From positions 5,389,001 through 5,453,000 of the forward strand of contig NZ_JAFHKM010000002.1 in NCBI RefSeq assembly GCF_016937515.1: 64,000 bases of DNA, given 5' to 3'. This DNA comes from Cohnella algarum (GTDB lineage: Bacteria > Bacillota > Bacilli > Paenibacillales > Paenibacillaceae). Positions within the stretch are counted from its first letter, which is position 1. Every line of letters starts with the position of its first letter. Below the pieces are notes generated by a model that had not been told where the DNA came from, did no database searches, and saw only the letters and a list, made by a program, of their open reading frames with translations. A program made the position numbers and the translations under genes. Of this stretch, positions 51,464 through 60,187 are shown one piece after another.

Positions 51464-52516
51464 CTAATTGCGTTGTTCGTCCCCTTCGGATGCCGACAGG
51501 GCGCCCGGCTCGATTTCGTGCGTGCGGACCCGGCCCATCAAGGCGCCGACAGCCTCTTCGGGCGCCTTCCCCTCGAACAGCACCTTGTACAGTTCGCGCG
51601 TAATCGGCATCTCCACGCCGTAACGCTGCGCCAGCCGGAATGCCGCCTTCGTCGTTCGCACGCCTTCGACGACCATTCCCATGCGCTCCAGCACCTCTTC
51701 CAGCCGAAGGCCTTGCGCGAGCATCGAACCGGCCCGCCAATTGCGGCTGTGCTTGCTCGTGCAGGTGACGATCAAATCGCCGACGCCGGCCAGGCCGGCA
51801 AACGTGAGCGCCTTTGCGCCCATCGCCTCGCCGAGCCGGCCGATTTCGGCGAGTCCGCGGGTAATGAGCGCCGCCTTGGCGTTGTCGCCGAAGCCGAGTC
51901 CGTCGGAAAGCCCCGCCCCGAGCGCGATGATGTTTTTGATGGCGCCGGCCGTCTCCACGCCGACGATATCCGGATTCGTATAGACGCGGAAATAGTTGTC
52001 GTTCATGAACAAATCCTGGGCTTGCTCCGCGCGCTCCTTCGAGCGGGAGGCGACGACCACCGTCGTCGGATGGCGCTCGATCACTTCCTCCGCGTGGCTC
52101 GGTCCCGACAGCACGACGATTTGTTCCTCCGGACGGCCAAGCTCTTCGGCGATGACGGTCGACATGCGCTTGAGCGTTTCCCCTTCGAAGCCCTTCGTCG
52201 CATGGACGACAAGCGCGTCCGGTCGAATATGTAAAGCGGCATCGGCCGCTACCTGGCGCATCGCGGCCGAGGGCGCGACGAACAAAACCGCTTCCGCGTC
52301 CTTCAGCGCTATCGCCATGTCCGAGGTTGCCGTCATCGATTCGGGCAGCTGCGCCTCCGGCAAATACTTGCGGTTGCGGTGCGATTCGCGAATTTCGGCG
52401 GCTTGCTCCTCGCTCCTCGTCCATAGCGTAACGGAGCGGCCGTTGTCGGCCAGCACGCGGGCCAGCGCCGTCCCCCAACTGCCGGCAACCAGCACGGCAA
52501 CCGATTTAGGCGCCAT
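51464..52516 (-). CDS. gpsA: Glycerol-3-phosphate dehydrogenase [NAD(P)+]
   Basis: Makes sn-glycerol-3-phosphate for phospholipids. 350 residues. Nucleotide-binding loop AVLVAGSWGTALARVLADNG; the first glycine of the usual GAGSWGT is Val here. Others intact: VVLSGPSHAEEV, the catalytic-Lys segment GAIKNIIALGAGLSDGLGFG, and NAKAALITRGLAEI. Overlaps the plsY end by 11 bases; PlsY uses its product. Confidence 0.95.
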   Translation of the reverse strand: MAPKSVAVLVAGSWGTALARVLADNGRSVTLWTRSEEQAAEIRESHRNRKYLPEAQLPESMTATSDMAIALKDAEAVLFVAPSAAMRQVAADAALHIRPDALVVHATKGFEGETLKRMSTVIAEELGRPEEQIVVLSGPSHAEEVIERHPTTVVVASRSKERAEQAQDLFMNDNYFRVYTNPDIVGVETAGAIKNIIALGAGLSDGLGFGDNAKAALITRGLAEIGRLGEAMGAKALTFAGLAGVGDLIVTCTSKHSRNWRAGSMLAQGLRLEEVLERMGMVVEGVRTTKAAFRLAQRYGVEMPITRELYKVLFEGKAPEEAVGALMGRVRTHEIEPGALSASEGDEQRN

Positions 52517-53123
52517 GGGGCTCCTCCTTTTTGCTTCCGAGCTTGTTTTCCGTGCCGTTCAGCAGCTTGACGATGTTTTTGCGGTGGCGGAAGATCGCCA
52601 GCACCGCCACGATGACCGCCCCCCAGACGACGGACCGGTCGAATCCGCCGATCGCGGCGATGATCGGCAGCAACGCCGCGAACAGCATCGAGCCAAGCGA
52701 GACGTAGCGAGTGGCGGCGATCACGGCGATCGCGACCGCTCCCGCGATCAGCGACGGCACGAGGGCGAGCGTCGCCATCGCGCCGATCGTCGTCGCGATT
52801 CCTTTGCCGCCTTTGAACTTGAAAAACACGGGCCAATTGTGACCGGCAATGGCGGCCAGGCCGCTCGCGACCGGCAGCCAGCCGTACTCGTCCCCCATCA
52901 GCGCGCGGCCGATGAACACGGCGGCGACGCCCTTGGCGATATCGAGAACGAACACCGCGATGCCGGGTCCTTTGCCGAGAACCCGCAGCGTATTGGTGGC
53001 GCCGGCATTGCCGCTTCCGTGGTCGCGGATATCGATTTTGCGCAGCCATTTCGCCACGAGAATGCTGAACGAAATCGATCCTAACAAGTAACTGACGACT
53101 ATCGCTGCGATTACACCCGACAC
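52506..53123 (-). CDS. plsY: Acyl-phosphate:glycerol-3-phosphate acyltransferase
   Basis: First acylation in phospholipid synthesis. 205 residues, five or six membrane segments, with the three PlsY motifs: GSGNAGATNTLRV near 36, AGHNWPVFFKFKGGKGIATT near 95, and the C-terminal HRKN region. Paired with gpsA and, further on, a PlsC-type enzyme at 57777, so the window encodes the path to phosphatidic acid. Confidence 0.95.
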   Translation of the reverse strand: MSGVIAAIVVSYLLGSISFSILVAKWLRKIDIRDHGSGNAGATNTLRVLGKGPGIAVFVLDIAKGVAAVFIGRALMGDEYGWLPVASGLAAIAGHNWPVFFKFKGGKGIATTIGAMATLALVPSLIAGAVAIAVIAATRYVSLGSMLFAALLPIIAAIGGFDRSVVWGAVIVAVLAIFRHRKNIVKLLNGTENKLGSKKEEPHGA

Positions 53124-53134
53124 TTCCGTCTCCC

Positions 53135-54457
53135 CTATTCCTGATCGGACTTGCGGCGAGTGTAGATCCTAAGCGGGGTCCCCTCGAACTCGAATGCAGC
53201 CCGAATTTTGTTTTCCAAATACCGCTCGTAAGAAAAATGCATCAATTCCGGATCGTTCACGAACACGAGCAGCGTCGGCGGCTTGACCGACACCTGCGTC
53301 GCATAGTTGACGCGAAGGCGGCGGCCCTTGTCGGTCGGCGGCGGCGTTACCGCGACGGCATCCGCGACGATGTCGTTCAAGACGTGCGTCGGAATCCGCA
53401 TCGCATGCTGTTCGGCGACGCGGTCGATGACCGGAAACAGGCGATGCAAGCGCTGCTTGGTAAGCGCCGACAAAAAGACGATCGGCGCGTAATGCATGAA
53501 AAGAAAATGATCGCGCAGCGCGTTCGTGAACTGCTGCATCGTTTTGTCGTCTTTTTCCACCGCGTCCCACTTGTTGACGACGAACACGGAGGCTTTGCCG
53601 AGTTCGTGCGCATATCCTGCGATATGCTTGTCCTGCTCGATGATGCCTTCCTCGGCATTGATGACGATAAGCGCGACGTCCGCCCGCTCGATCGCCTTCA
53701 TCGAGCGCATGACGCTGTATTTCTCCGTCGTTTCGTACACTTTGCCGCGCTTGCGCATGCCGGCGGTGTCGATCAGGACGTACTTCTGGCCGTCCTTCTC
53801 GAACGGCGTATCGATCGCGTCCCGGGTCGTTCCCGCCACGTCGCTGACGATGACTCTTTCTTCTCCCAAAATCGCGTTGACGAGCGACGACTTGCCTACG
53901 TTCGGCCGTCCGATCAGCGCGACCTTGATGACGTCGTCGTCGTAATGCTCGTCCTCCTTCGCCGGCAGCTTGGACACCGCCGCATCGAGCAAATCGCCGA
54001 TGCCGATGCCGTGAGCGCCGGATACCGCCACCGGATCTCCGAAGCCTAGCGCGTAAAATTCGTATATATCGTCCATGCGCTGAAAATTGTCCACTTTGTT
54101 AACCGCGATCACGACGGGCTTGCCCGATCGAAACAGCATTTGGGCCACATCTTCGTCGGCATTGGTCAGCCCGGACTTGGCATCGACCATAAAGACGATC
54201 ACGTCGGCTTCTTCGATCGCAAGTTCCGCCTGCATGCGGATCAGCCTCAGCAGGCCGTCTTCGCCGTCGATTTCGATACCGCCCGTATCGATGACGCTGA
54301 AAGCGACGCCGTTCCATTCGGCCGTTCCGTATATCCGGTCGCGCGTTACTCCCGGTTTGTCTTCCACTATTGCCAGCCGGTCGCCGATTATCCGGTTGAA
54401 AATCGTCGATTTGCCTACGTTCGGCCGACCCACGATGGCGATGACGGGTCTTGCCAT
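53135..54457 (-). CDS. der: Ribosome-assembly GTPase Der (EngA)
   Basis: 440 residues with two GTPase domains in tandem: [15 protein letters not shown] at residues 8-22 with DTGGIE, and [14 protein letters not shown] near 182 with DTAGMRKRG, then the KH-like C-terminal domain. Needed for 50S subunit maturation. Full family length. Confidence 0.97.
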   Translation of the reverse strand: MARPVIAIVGRPNVGKSTIFNRIIGDRLAIVEDKPGVTRDRIYGTAEWNGVAFSVIDTGGIEIDGEDGLLRLIRMQAELAIEEADVIVFMVDAKSGLTNADEDVAQMLFRSGKPVVIAVNKVDNFQRMDDIYEFYALGFGDPVAVSGAHGIGIGDLLDAAVSKLPAKEDEHYDDDVIKVALIGRPNVGKSSLVNAILGEERVIVSDVAGTTRDAIDTPFEKDGQKYVLIDTAGMRKRGKVYETTEKYSVMRSMKAIERADVALIVINAEEGIIEQDKHIAGYAHELGKASVFVVNKWDAVEKDDKTMQQFTNALRDHFLFMHYAPIVFLSALTKQRLHRLFPVIDRVAEQHAMRIPTHVLNDIVADAVAVTPPPTDKGRRLRVNYATQVSVKPPTLLVFVNDPELMHFSYERYLENKIRAAFEFEGTPLRIYTRRKSDQE

Positions 54458-54555
54458 TCAAGTTCACTCCTCAAAATTGGTAACCTCGATACACTCAGCC
54501 TACATCATAACAAAAATATTTCGCCTTGGCTAACGGTTATTCCGCGCCAAGCCCG

Positions 54556-54735
54556 TCAATTTCGGTCCACGATAATGATCAAATCCTCATGAAGCTGATG
54601 GGCCGCGCAATCGAGCACCTTTTCGAGCAAATTGGCCAGTGTCTGCAGCTTCTCGCGGTCCGGCGTCCAGAAGATCGGAGCGCCTCCCGCCGTTTCCTCC
54701 TTCCGCGTCGTGACGATCGCGCTGATTCTAGCCAT
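54556..54735 (-). CDS. Small capping subunit partner of the YIEGIA protein
   Basis: 59 residues from ATG 54735, ending at TGA 54556. MARISAIVTTRKEETAGGAP followed by IFWTPDREKLQTLANLLEK resembles the short proteins annotated as capping-complex subunit for YIEGIA. It overlaps the next gene upstream by 8 bases. Assignment rests on length, sequence style and neighbours. Confidence 0.7.
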   Translation of the reverse strand: MARISAIVTTRKEETAGGAPIFWTPDREKLQTLANLLEKVLDCAAHQLHEDLIIIVDRN

Positions 54736-55084
54736 GCTGCACGCTCCCTTTTCGGCGATTCGCTTCCGTCGGCATCCGGACGGCCGCTTCGAGCAGCGGC
54801 ACTCCGGTCACGGCCTTCATCGCTTTCTCCGGATCGCGCTCCCTCGGCAAAACGAGGAGTCCGAGCTGGCCCGTCGGCAGCCTGAGCTTCGCGAGCGGCA
54901 GCAAAGCCGGATCCCCGTCGTCCCTGTAGACGCCGAGCCGGGTCGACACATCGTGCAAAATCGCCTGCCGCTGTCCCAAATTCGCGAGCGTCACCTTCGC
55001 ATCGTCCGATTTCGGCGATATGAGAAAGCCGATGCCTTGCTCCGCGATAATCCGGCGATTGTCCTCAAGGCCGACGTTCATCAT
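54728..55084 (-). CDS. Unassigned protein of the YIEGIA cluster
   Basis: 118 residues; ATG 55084 (or the next ATG) overlaps the stop of the YIEGIA gene. Soluble alpha/beta protein: NRRIIAEQGIGFLISPKSDD, then DVSTRLGVYRDDGDPALLPL. No motif recognised. Sandwiched by overlaps between the capping subunit and the YIEGIA protein, so probably of one complex. Confidence 0.72.
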   Translation of the reverse strand: MMNVGLEDNRRIIAEQGIGFLISPKSDDAKVTLANLGQRQAILHDVSTRLGVYRDDGDPALLPLAKLRLPTGQLGLLVLPRERDPEKAMKAVTGVPLLEAAVRMPTEANRRKGSVQHG

Positions 55085-55641
55085 ATACACTTCCCCACAT
55101 ACAGGTTCGGTCCGTCCAGCTTGATGTCGGCAAGCTCGATGTCGGCGACATCCTTGAGCGTCTTCCCGTTCCGAAACCGGAGCATGAGCGCCAAATAGAG
55201 CAAACCGACGATAATGCCGGTCCACCATGCCGCAACGTTTACCGCCAAACTCGTCAAAAAAGCGGCCAAAATCGACAAATAGTTTCTTCCTTCGAACACG
55301 ACGGCTATGCCTTCGATATAAGCCGCGCCCCGGGGCACGAGCTCCAGCTCGTCAATCGCCGTCAGCGTGTTCCGCTCCATATTCCGCACTTCCCGGAACT
55401 GCTGGGCGGCAAGCGCCAAAAACGTTATCGCGGTATAGTCTTTGTCGAGCAGGGCCGGCACCGCGACCGCTCCCAGCGCGCCGGCAATAAGTCCGAGCGC
55501 CGAATGAATGATGCGTCCGTGCGGGTAGGCCGGATATTGGCGGTAATCGCTTCGGAGCATAACAAACCGGGACAACACGCCGAACAAGGTGCCCAAACCG
55601 ACTCCGAACAACGCGATATTATCGCGGATCCAATGCAACAT
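55081..55641 (-). CDS. YIEGIA-family membrane protein (SeaA/YphB-like)
   Basis: 186 residues from ATG 55641 (AGGAGGAG upstream). It contains the family-naming motif in RGAAYIEGIAVVFEGRNYLS. Four hydrophobic segments and a polar C-terminus (ADIELADIKLDGPNLYVG). B. subtilis YphB at the same place is linked to spore-envelope assembly; that role is inferred here. Its ATG overlaps the YphA stop by one base. Confidence 0.82.
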   Translation of the reverse strand: MLHWIRDNIALFGVGLGTLFGVLSRFVMLRSDYRQYPAYPHGRIIHSALGLIAGALGAVAVPALLDKDYTAITFLALAAQQFREVRNMERNTLTAIDELELVPRGAAYIEGIAVVFEGRNYLSILAAFLTSLAVNVAAWWTGIIVGLLYLALMLRFRNGKTLKDVADIELADIKLDGPNLYVGKCI

Positions 55642-56270
55642 CAAACCTTTTCTCCTCCTTCGTCCCAACCGTCCGGGTTTTCCCGCCCGCCGAAGCGGTT
55701 CGATAAAAACCTTAAAACGAGCGAGAGCGATCTTGCCGCAAAAACGGATAGCCACCACGGGTGAATCCCGACCGATCCGGCCGCGTCCGAATGCTGAAAC
55801 CACGTTTGCCCGAACAAACCCGACATGGCGAGCGAAGCGGCCAGGCAGCCCAGGAATACCGCCGCAAGCTGCTCGACGGCGGTACCGAGCATCGTCGCGG
55901 CGACAATCCCGGCGGCGACGGCCGCAAGCGAAAACGCGTCGAATTTCTCCCCCTTCGACATCGACGCCAAGCTGAAGAGAAACAGCACGGCCGCCGCGAT
56001 AAACATCGCCGCCGCAAGGCTCATCCACCTCTGATCCGCATCCATCAGGCCAAATAAAGCGAGCGCAAACATGACCGTCCACCCAAACGAGCCGTTCAAC
56101 GAAAATCCGTCAGGGACCATCCATGCCGCCGCGCAGGCGAACGGCCAGCCGGCCAAATACAGGCCGGCCCAGCGGCCGGGCACCCCTTCCGCCAATTCGT
56201 TCCGCCAGCCGCTCCACCATAAAACCGATGCGATGAGCCAGCCGATTCCCGCCGCAAACCAAACAGGCAT
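55641..56270 (-). CDS. YphA-like polytopic membrane protein
   Basis: 209 residues, about six hydrophobic segments (for example WLIASVLWWSGW and FALALFGLMDADQRWMSLAA), charged C-terminus. Ribosome site AAGGAG eight bases before ATG 56270. Size and place between the S1-like gene and the YIEGIA gene correspond to YphA of B. subtilis. Function unknown. Confidence 0.72.
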   Translation of the reverse strand: MPVWFAAGIGWLIASVLWWSGWRNELAEGVPGRWAGLYLAGWPFACAAAWMVPDGFSLNGSFGWTVMFALALFGLMDADQRWMSLAAAMFIAAAVLFLFSLASMSKGEKFDAFSLAAVAAGIVAATMLGTAVEQLAAVFLGCLAASLAMSGLFGQTWFQHSDAAGSVGIHPWWLSVFAARSLSLVLRFLSNRFGGRENPDGWDEGGEKV

Positions 56271-56352
56271 ATGGAAAACTCCTTCCCCCTTTTCCTGCCG
56301 TTAGTATGCTCTGAAAATAACGGCGAGCCTTCGCCTTTCGGACCCGAAAGAC

Positions 56353-56392
56353 AAAAAACCGCCCCGAGGCAGTTTCCTGCTTCGGGACGGTT
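56353..56392 (-). terminator. Terminator of the S1-like gene
   Basis: AACCG...CGGTT with CCCGA/TCGGG and GCAG/CTGC around a GAAA loop, then TTTTTT on the minus strand. Confidence 0.88.
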
Positions 56393-56411
56393 ATGGATTG
56401 GGGACAACTTC

Positions 56412-57617
56412 TTATTTGAATTTGCTCAGCTTGTCGCCGAACTTCTCGCCGAGCGTAAAGCTCATGCTTTCCGGAGCCGGGAGGTTCGACTCTTGCTTCG
56501 GAGCGCGGGGAGCGCGCTCTTCGCGAGGCGGCGCTTCTTCCGTTTCCTTGATGGAAAGGGAGACGCGTTTCTCGGCAGGGTTGAAGTCCAGCACTTTCGC
56601 TTGCACTTCCTGGCCTTCTTTCAGCACTTCGAACGGAGTCGCGATATGGCGGTGCGCGATTTGCGAGATGTGCACGAGGCCTTCGACTCCCGGCGCGATT
56701 TCGACGAACGCGCCGAAGCTGACAAGGCGCTTGACGACGCCGGTTACGATGTCGCCGGTGTTGAATTTGCCGGCGGCGCTTTCCCACGGACCCGGTTGGG
56801 CGGCCTTGATGCTCAGGCTGATTTTGCCGATCGACGGATCGACTTTAAGCACTTTGACTTTGACCGATTGGCCTTCGGAAACGACGTCGGCCGGATGGGC
56901 GACGTGCGTCCAGGCGATCTCGGATACGTGAACGAGGCCGTCGATGCCGCCGATATCCACGAACGCGCCGAACGGCGTCAGGCGTTGAACGGTTCCTTCG
57001 ATCACTTGGCCCGGTTCGAGGGAAGCCATGATTTGCTGCTTCTTTTCCTCGTATTCCGCTTCCAGAACGTCCTTCTGGGACAAGATGACCTTGTTGTTTT
57101 CGCGGTCCAGCTCCTTCACTTTGACGCGAAGGGCGCGGCCTTTGTATCCGCTGAAATCTTCGACGAAGTGACGCTCGACCATCGAAGCCGGGATGAAGCC
57201 GCGAACGCCCACGTCGGCGACAAGGCCGCCCTTGACGACGTCGGCGACCGTCACTTCGAACGCTTCGCCGCTATCGAATTTGGCTTGCAGTTCGTCCCAT
57301 GCGCGGGCGCTGTCGATTTGGCGTTTGGAGAGGACCAGCTTCTCCTTGTCGTCGTCGATGCTGACGACTTTCGCCTCGACTTCCTGGCCGATTTGCACGG
57401 CGTCGGATGCGTTATCCAATTGAACGGAAGACAGTTCCCGCAGCGGAATGACTCCGTCGTATTTATATCCAAGGCTTACGAAAGCTTGGTTATCATCGAT
57501 TTTAACGACGGTTCCTTTCACGGTATCGCCTTTTTTCAAGGATACGATGTTCTCAAGCGCATCCTGGCTGACCGTTTCGGCGGCCGCCGTTTCCTGGACA
57601 TTCAGTTCTTCAGACAT
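56412..57617 (-). CDS. ypfD: 30S ribosomal protein S1 homolog (four S1 domains)
   Basis: 401 residues with four S1 RNA-binding domains (about 27-99, 113-181, 199-268 and 284-354), the last two best conserved (LTPFGAFVDIGGIDGLVHVS, LVSFGAFVEIAPGVEGLVHI). The C-terminal 45 residues are acidic/proline-rich and disordered. Gram-positive version of S1 without the full six domains; helps in mRNA binding but is not essential in B. subtilis. Sits beside plsC and cmk. Confidence 0.93.
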   Translation of the reverse strand: MSEELNVQETAAAETVSQDALENIVSLKKGDTVKGTVVKIDDNQAFVSLGYKYDGVIPLRELSSVQLDNASDAVQIGQEVEAKVVSIDDDKEKLVLSKRQIDSARAWDELQAKFDSGEAFEVTVADVVKGGLVADVGVRGFIPASMVERHFVEDFSGYKGRALRVKVKELDRENNKVILSQKDVLEAEYEEKKQQIMASLEPGQVIEGTVQRLTPFGAFVDIGGIDGLVHVSEIAWTHVAHPADVVSEGQSVKVKVLKVDPSIGKISLSIKAAQPGPWESAAGKFNTGDIVTGVVKRLVSFGAFVEIAPGVEGLVHISQIAHRHIATPFEVLKEGQEVQAKVLDFNPAEKRVSLSIKETEEAPPREERAPRAPKQESNLPAPESMSFTLGEKFGDKLSKFK

Positions 57618-57776
57618 GAAAATACCTCCTCAGTTCTACCACAGCTTTATTTAAACCCGCAGGTTTGGCGGTGTTTAAATCGATCCCATCTTTAATCTTA
57701 AACCAAATGACGGCTGTAAAAAAGGGCGTTCGAAAGATAATCGATAGAAGTGCCGGCAAATCGTCTTGCTTGCCCG

Positions 57777-58355
57777 TTATCGCGGCCGTCCGGTCGAAGC
57801 CATTTCGCGGATTCGCGACATCATGTCCTCCGTGGCGGCTTCCATGTCCACGCCCGCTGCCGCCGACGCTTTCAAGTCGATCGGAGTCCCGTAGACGGCG
57901 ATCATCTTCCGGAACAGGCGATAATTGCCGATGAGGGCGACGGGAACGATTTTCGCGTCGGACCGAAGCGCCATTGTCACGGCTCCCCGCTTGCCCATCC
58001 CGATATCTTCGTTGCGGGTTCCTTGCGGGAAAATGGCCATGACCCGGCCGTCCTGCAGCAAATCGATCGCGTTCCGGATCGCTTCCTTGCTCACGCCGCC
58101 GCGTTTGACGGGAAATGCGCCCAGCTTGCGAATGAGCCCTCCGAACAGCGGAATCCCGAACAGCTCCGACTTCGCCATAAAATGGATCTGTCTCGGAACC
58201 GCGATCCCGAGCGCGATCGGATCCATGACGCTCTTGTGGTTGCTCGCCAGAATGACGGGACCTTCGAGCGGAACGTTGCCGATCCCCCGCGCTTCGAAAC
58301 GGTAAAGCGCCGCGAACAGAACTCGAAGCAACGCCCGACTGAACCGGTATAACAT
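57777..58355 (-). CDS. plsC: 1-acyl-sn-glycerol-3-phosphate acyltransferase
   Basis: 192 residues. Catalytic NHKSVMDPIAL (HX4D) near residue 39, phosphate-binding FPQGTRNE near 108 and PVALIGNY. One N-terminal membrane-associating stretch. Makes phosphatidic acid from the product of PlsY. Starts 3 bases after the cmk stop, co-transcribed. Confidence 0.93.
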   Translation of the reverse strand: MLYRFSRALLRVLFAALYRFEARGIGNVPLEGPVILASNHKSVMDPIALGIAVPRQIHFMAKSELFGIPLFGGLIRKLGAFPVKRGGVSKEAIRNAIDLLQDGRVMAIFPQGTRNEDIGMGKRGAVTMALRSDAKIVPVALIGNYRLFRKMIAVYGTPIDLKASAAAGVDMEAATEDMMSRIREMASTGRPR

Positions 58356-58358
58356 CCT

Positions 58359-59063
58359 TTACTTCTCCCCCGCGGAAATGGTTCTTGAAGCCTTAAGCCC
58401 CCATTCGACGATCTCGTCCACGACTTCCTCGATCGATCGCCCGGTGGAATCTATGTACCTGGCGTCGAGCGCCTGAACGAGCGGAGCGAATTCGCGTTCG
58501 CGGTCCATTCGGTCGCGTTCGGAAATTTCATGCTCCAGTTGGTCCAAGGTGACTAGCGGAGCTTCGCCCATCTCGCGGTAACGCCTGATCGCCCGCTCTC
58601 TCGGAGAAGCGGTGAGAAACACTTTAAGCTCCGCATCGGGCAGCACATGCGTGCCGATATCCCTTCCATCCATGACAACGCCTTTGGATTTGGCCATTTG
58701 CCGCTGAAGATCCGCCATTCGAAGCCGGACCGCCTCGATGGCCGAAACCCGCGAAACGTTGCGGTTGACCTCCAGGGAGCGGATTTGCGAGGTGATGTCC
58801 TCTCCGTCGGCCAAAACCCGCTGTCCTTCGTCGTCGGGAAGCAGTACGATATCCAAACGCTCCGCGAGCTCCCCGATCCGCTTCGAATCGTCAGGCGAGA
58901 GCCCCTGTCGCAAGGCGATATAGGTAACCGCTCTGTACATGGCTCCGGTGTCCACATAAATATATCGCATCCGGTCGGCGACCAGCCTGGCAACCGTGCT
59001 CTTGCCGGCGCCGGCGGGACCGTCTATCGCGATGTTGATGGGAAACGTCGAATGTGGATTCAT
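58359..59063 (-). CDS. cmk: Cytidylate kinase
   Basis: Phosphorylates CMP/dCMP. 234 residues; P-loop DGPAGAGKSTVARLVADRM near residue 14, YVDTGAMYRAVTY, MDGRDIGTHVLPDAELKVFL near 130. The ATG used (59063) has its AGGAGG 14 bases away, farther than normal. Preceded by a promoter with an unusual 5'-terminal hairpin. Confidence 0.95.
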   Translation of the reverse strand: MNPHSTFPINIAIDGPAGAGKSTVARLVADRMRYIYVDTGAMYRAVTYIALRQGLSPDDSKRIGELAERLDIVLLPDDEGQRVLADGEDITSQIRSLEVNRNVSRVSAIEAVRLRMADLQRQMAKSKGVVMDGRDIGTHVLPDAELKVFLTASPRERAIRRYREMGEAPLVTLDQLEHEISERDRMDREREFAPLVQALDARYIDSTGRSIEEVVDEIVEWGLKASRTISAGEK

Positions 59064-59101
59064 GGGGTATGAAAGGTCCTCCTACTCAACACAACCGTAA
59101 G

Positions 59102-59130
59102 AAAAAAGCAGCAGGCGCGGCCTGCTTGCA
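59102..59130 (-). terminator. Terminator-type hairpin in the cmk leader
   Basis: AGCAGGC, loop CGC, GCCTGCT, GC, then TTTTTT on the minus strand. It starts only a few bases after the predicted start point of the cmk promoter, so it could end ypfB transcripts and also limit cmk. Confidence 0.75.
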
Positions 59131-59139
59131 TTCGAGAAA

Positions 59140-59168
59140 ATTATACCACACCCCTTTGGCAGATGCAA
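59140..59168 (-). promoter_or_regulatory. SigA-type promoter of cmk
   Basis: Minus strand: -35 TTGCAT (59168-59163), 17-base spacer, -10 TATAAT (59145-59140). Confidence 0.6.
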
Positions 59169-59191
59169 AAAAAGCATGCCGCAAAAAGGCG

Positions 59192-59383
59192 TCAACGGGT
59201 ATGGTAAACGATTCCTTCATACGATTCCGCTCCCGAGAGAAAGTGCCGGACGGAAGGGATTTGCAGCAGGAGCTGGGCGACCAGCAGCGCCGCGGCCAGC
59301 GCGGCCGCCGTCCTCAGCAAGCCCCGCTCGATGCGGCTCGTCCACCGGATAAAAGCCGTTTTTTCGTTCGGGCGTTCGTTCAT
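59192..59383 (-). CDS. ypfB: YpfB-like small membrane protein
   Basis: 63 residues. One hydrophobic segment (LLRTAAALAAALLVAQLLLQ) and the conserved-looking tail IPSVRHFLSGAESYEGIVYH. It follows the PilZ gene by 4 bases. Size and position match YpfB (DUF5359) of B. subtilis; function unknown. Confidence 0.78.
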   Translation of the reverse strand: MNERPNEKTAFIRWTSRIERGLLRTAAALAAALLVAQLLLQIPSVRHFLSGAESYEGIVYHTR

Positions 59384-59387
59384 GAGA

Positions 59388-60044
59388 TCATTCCTTGCGA
59401 AAATCCAGCTGCCTTTCGAAACAGTAGCGGATGATTTTCTGCCGTTCCGAATCCTGGATATCGTTGAATTTGACCATCGCTTTCAGATGGTTCGGCTCCT
59501 CCGGCACGACGCGCACGACTTCGGCTTCGAAGCTGGCGTGCGAAACCGTTCCGGAACGGTACGGGATCAGCAGCCAGCCCGTGAGCTTCATTTCCGGCGT
59601 GAGCGGAAATTTCCGTTCGCAACGAAAGGACAATCCGCCGCCTCCGACGTCTTCCGTCAGCGCGGTGAACCGGATTTTGTCGCCGATGCGGATGGCGGTT
59701 TCCAATTGGGCATCGACCCGGAGAAAGCTTCGGCGCTGATCTTTGGAAATTTCCTGCGGGTCGGGCTTGCGGATCGCGACGAGCATGACGGCGTCCTTGC
59801 GAAAGCCGGTCACCTTCGAAACGAACTGATGCCTGACCCCTTCGGCCGTAAAGTAGAACAGCCGCAGCTCCTCGCCGATTTCCGCCCGGTACAGCTTTCT
59901 CGTCTCTTCCACGAGCGGAATTTCGATAAACAGCGCCCGTTCGTCGGCATCGGCGAGCCGGGAGCGCAGGGTAACGGTTCCGCTTTCGGCGCCTTCGGCC
60001 GACGCAGGATGAATGAATATCGTCTGGTTGATTTTCGGGAGCAC
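59388..60044 (-). CDS. PilZ-domain flagellar brake protein (YpfA/MotI type)
   Basis: 218 residues: N-terminal YcgR-like domain (about 1-95) and PilZ domain (about 98-205). The c-di-GMP motif is present as QRRSFLRVD (Arg105 and Arg109) and DVGGGGLSF; the usual DxSxxG has Gly for Ser at the third position. In B. subtilis the protein at this locus slows the flagellum when c-di-GMP is bound. A -10 box TATAAT lies at 60098-60093 upstream, with a weak -35. Confidence 0.85.
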   Translation of the reverse strand: MLPKINQTIFIHPASAEGAESGTVTLRSRLADADERALFIEIPLVEETRKLYRAEIGEELRLFYFTAEGVRHQFVSKVTGFRKDAVMLVAIRKPDPQEISKDQRRSFLRVDAQLETAIRIGDKIRFTALTEDVGGGGLSFRCERKFPLTPEMKLTGWLLIPYRSGTVSHASFEAEVVRVVPEEPNHLKAMVKFNDIQDSERQKIIRYCFERQLDFRKE

Positions 60045-60132
60045 CCTGACCCCTCCATGGGCGATTTGATGAAAGGCGAAATATACCTTTCGATTATACC
60101 ACGCCGCGGAAGATTAGGTACGCCTCCTCGCG

Positions 60133-60170
60133 AAAAAAGCCGCCTGCCGCGCGCGTCGCGGCAGACAGCT
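60133..60170 (-). terminator. Terminator of ypeB
   Basis: TCTGCCGC/GCGGCAGG core extended by GC pairs, then TTTTTT on the minus strand, 18 bases after the stop. Confidence 0.82.
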
Positions 60171-60187
60171 TCCCGAACCGGAGCCGA

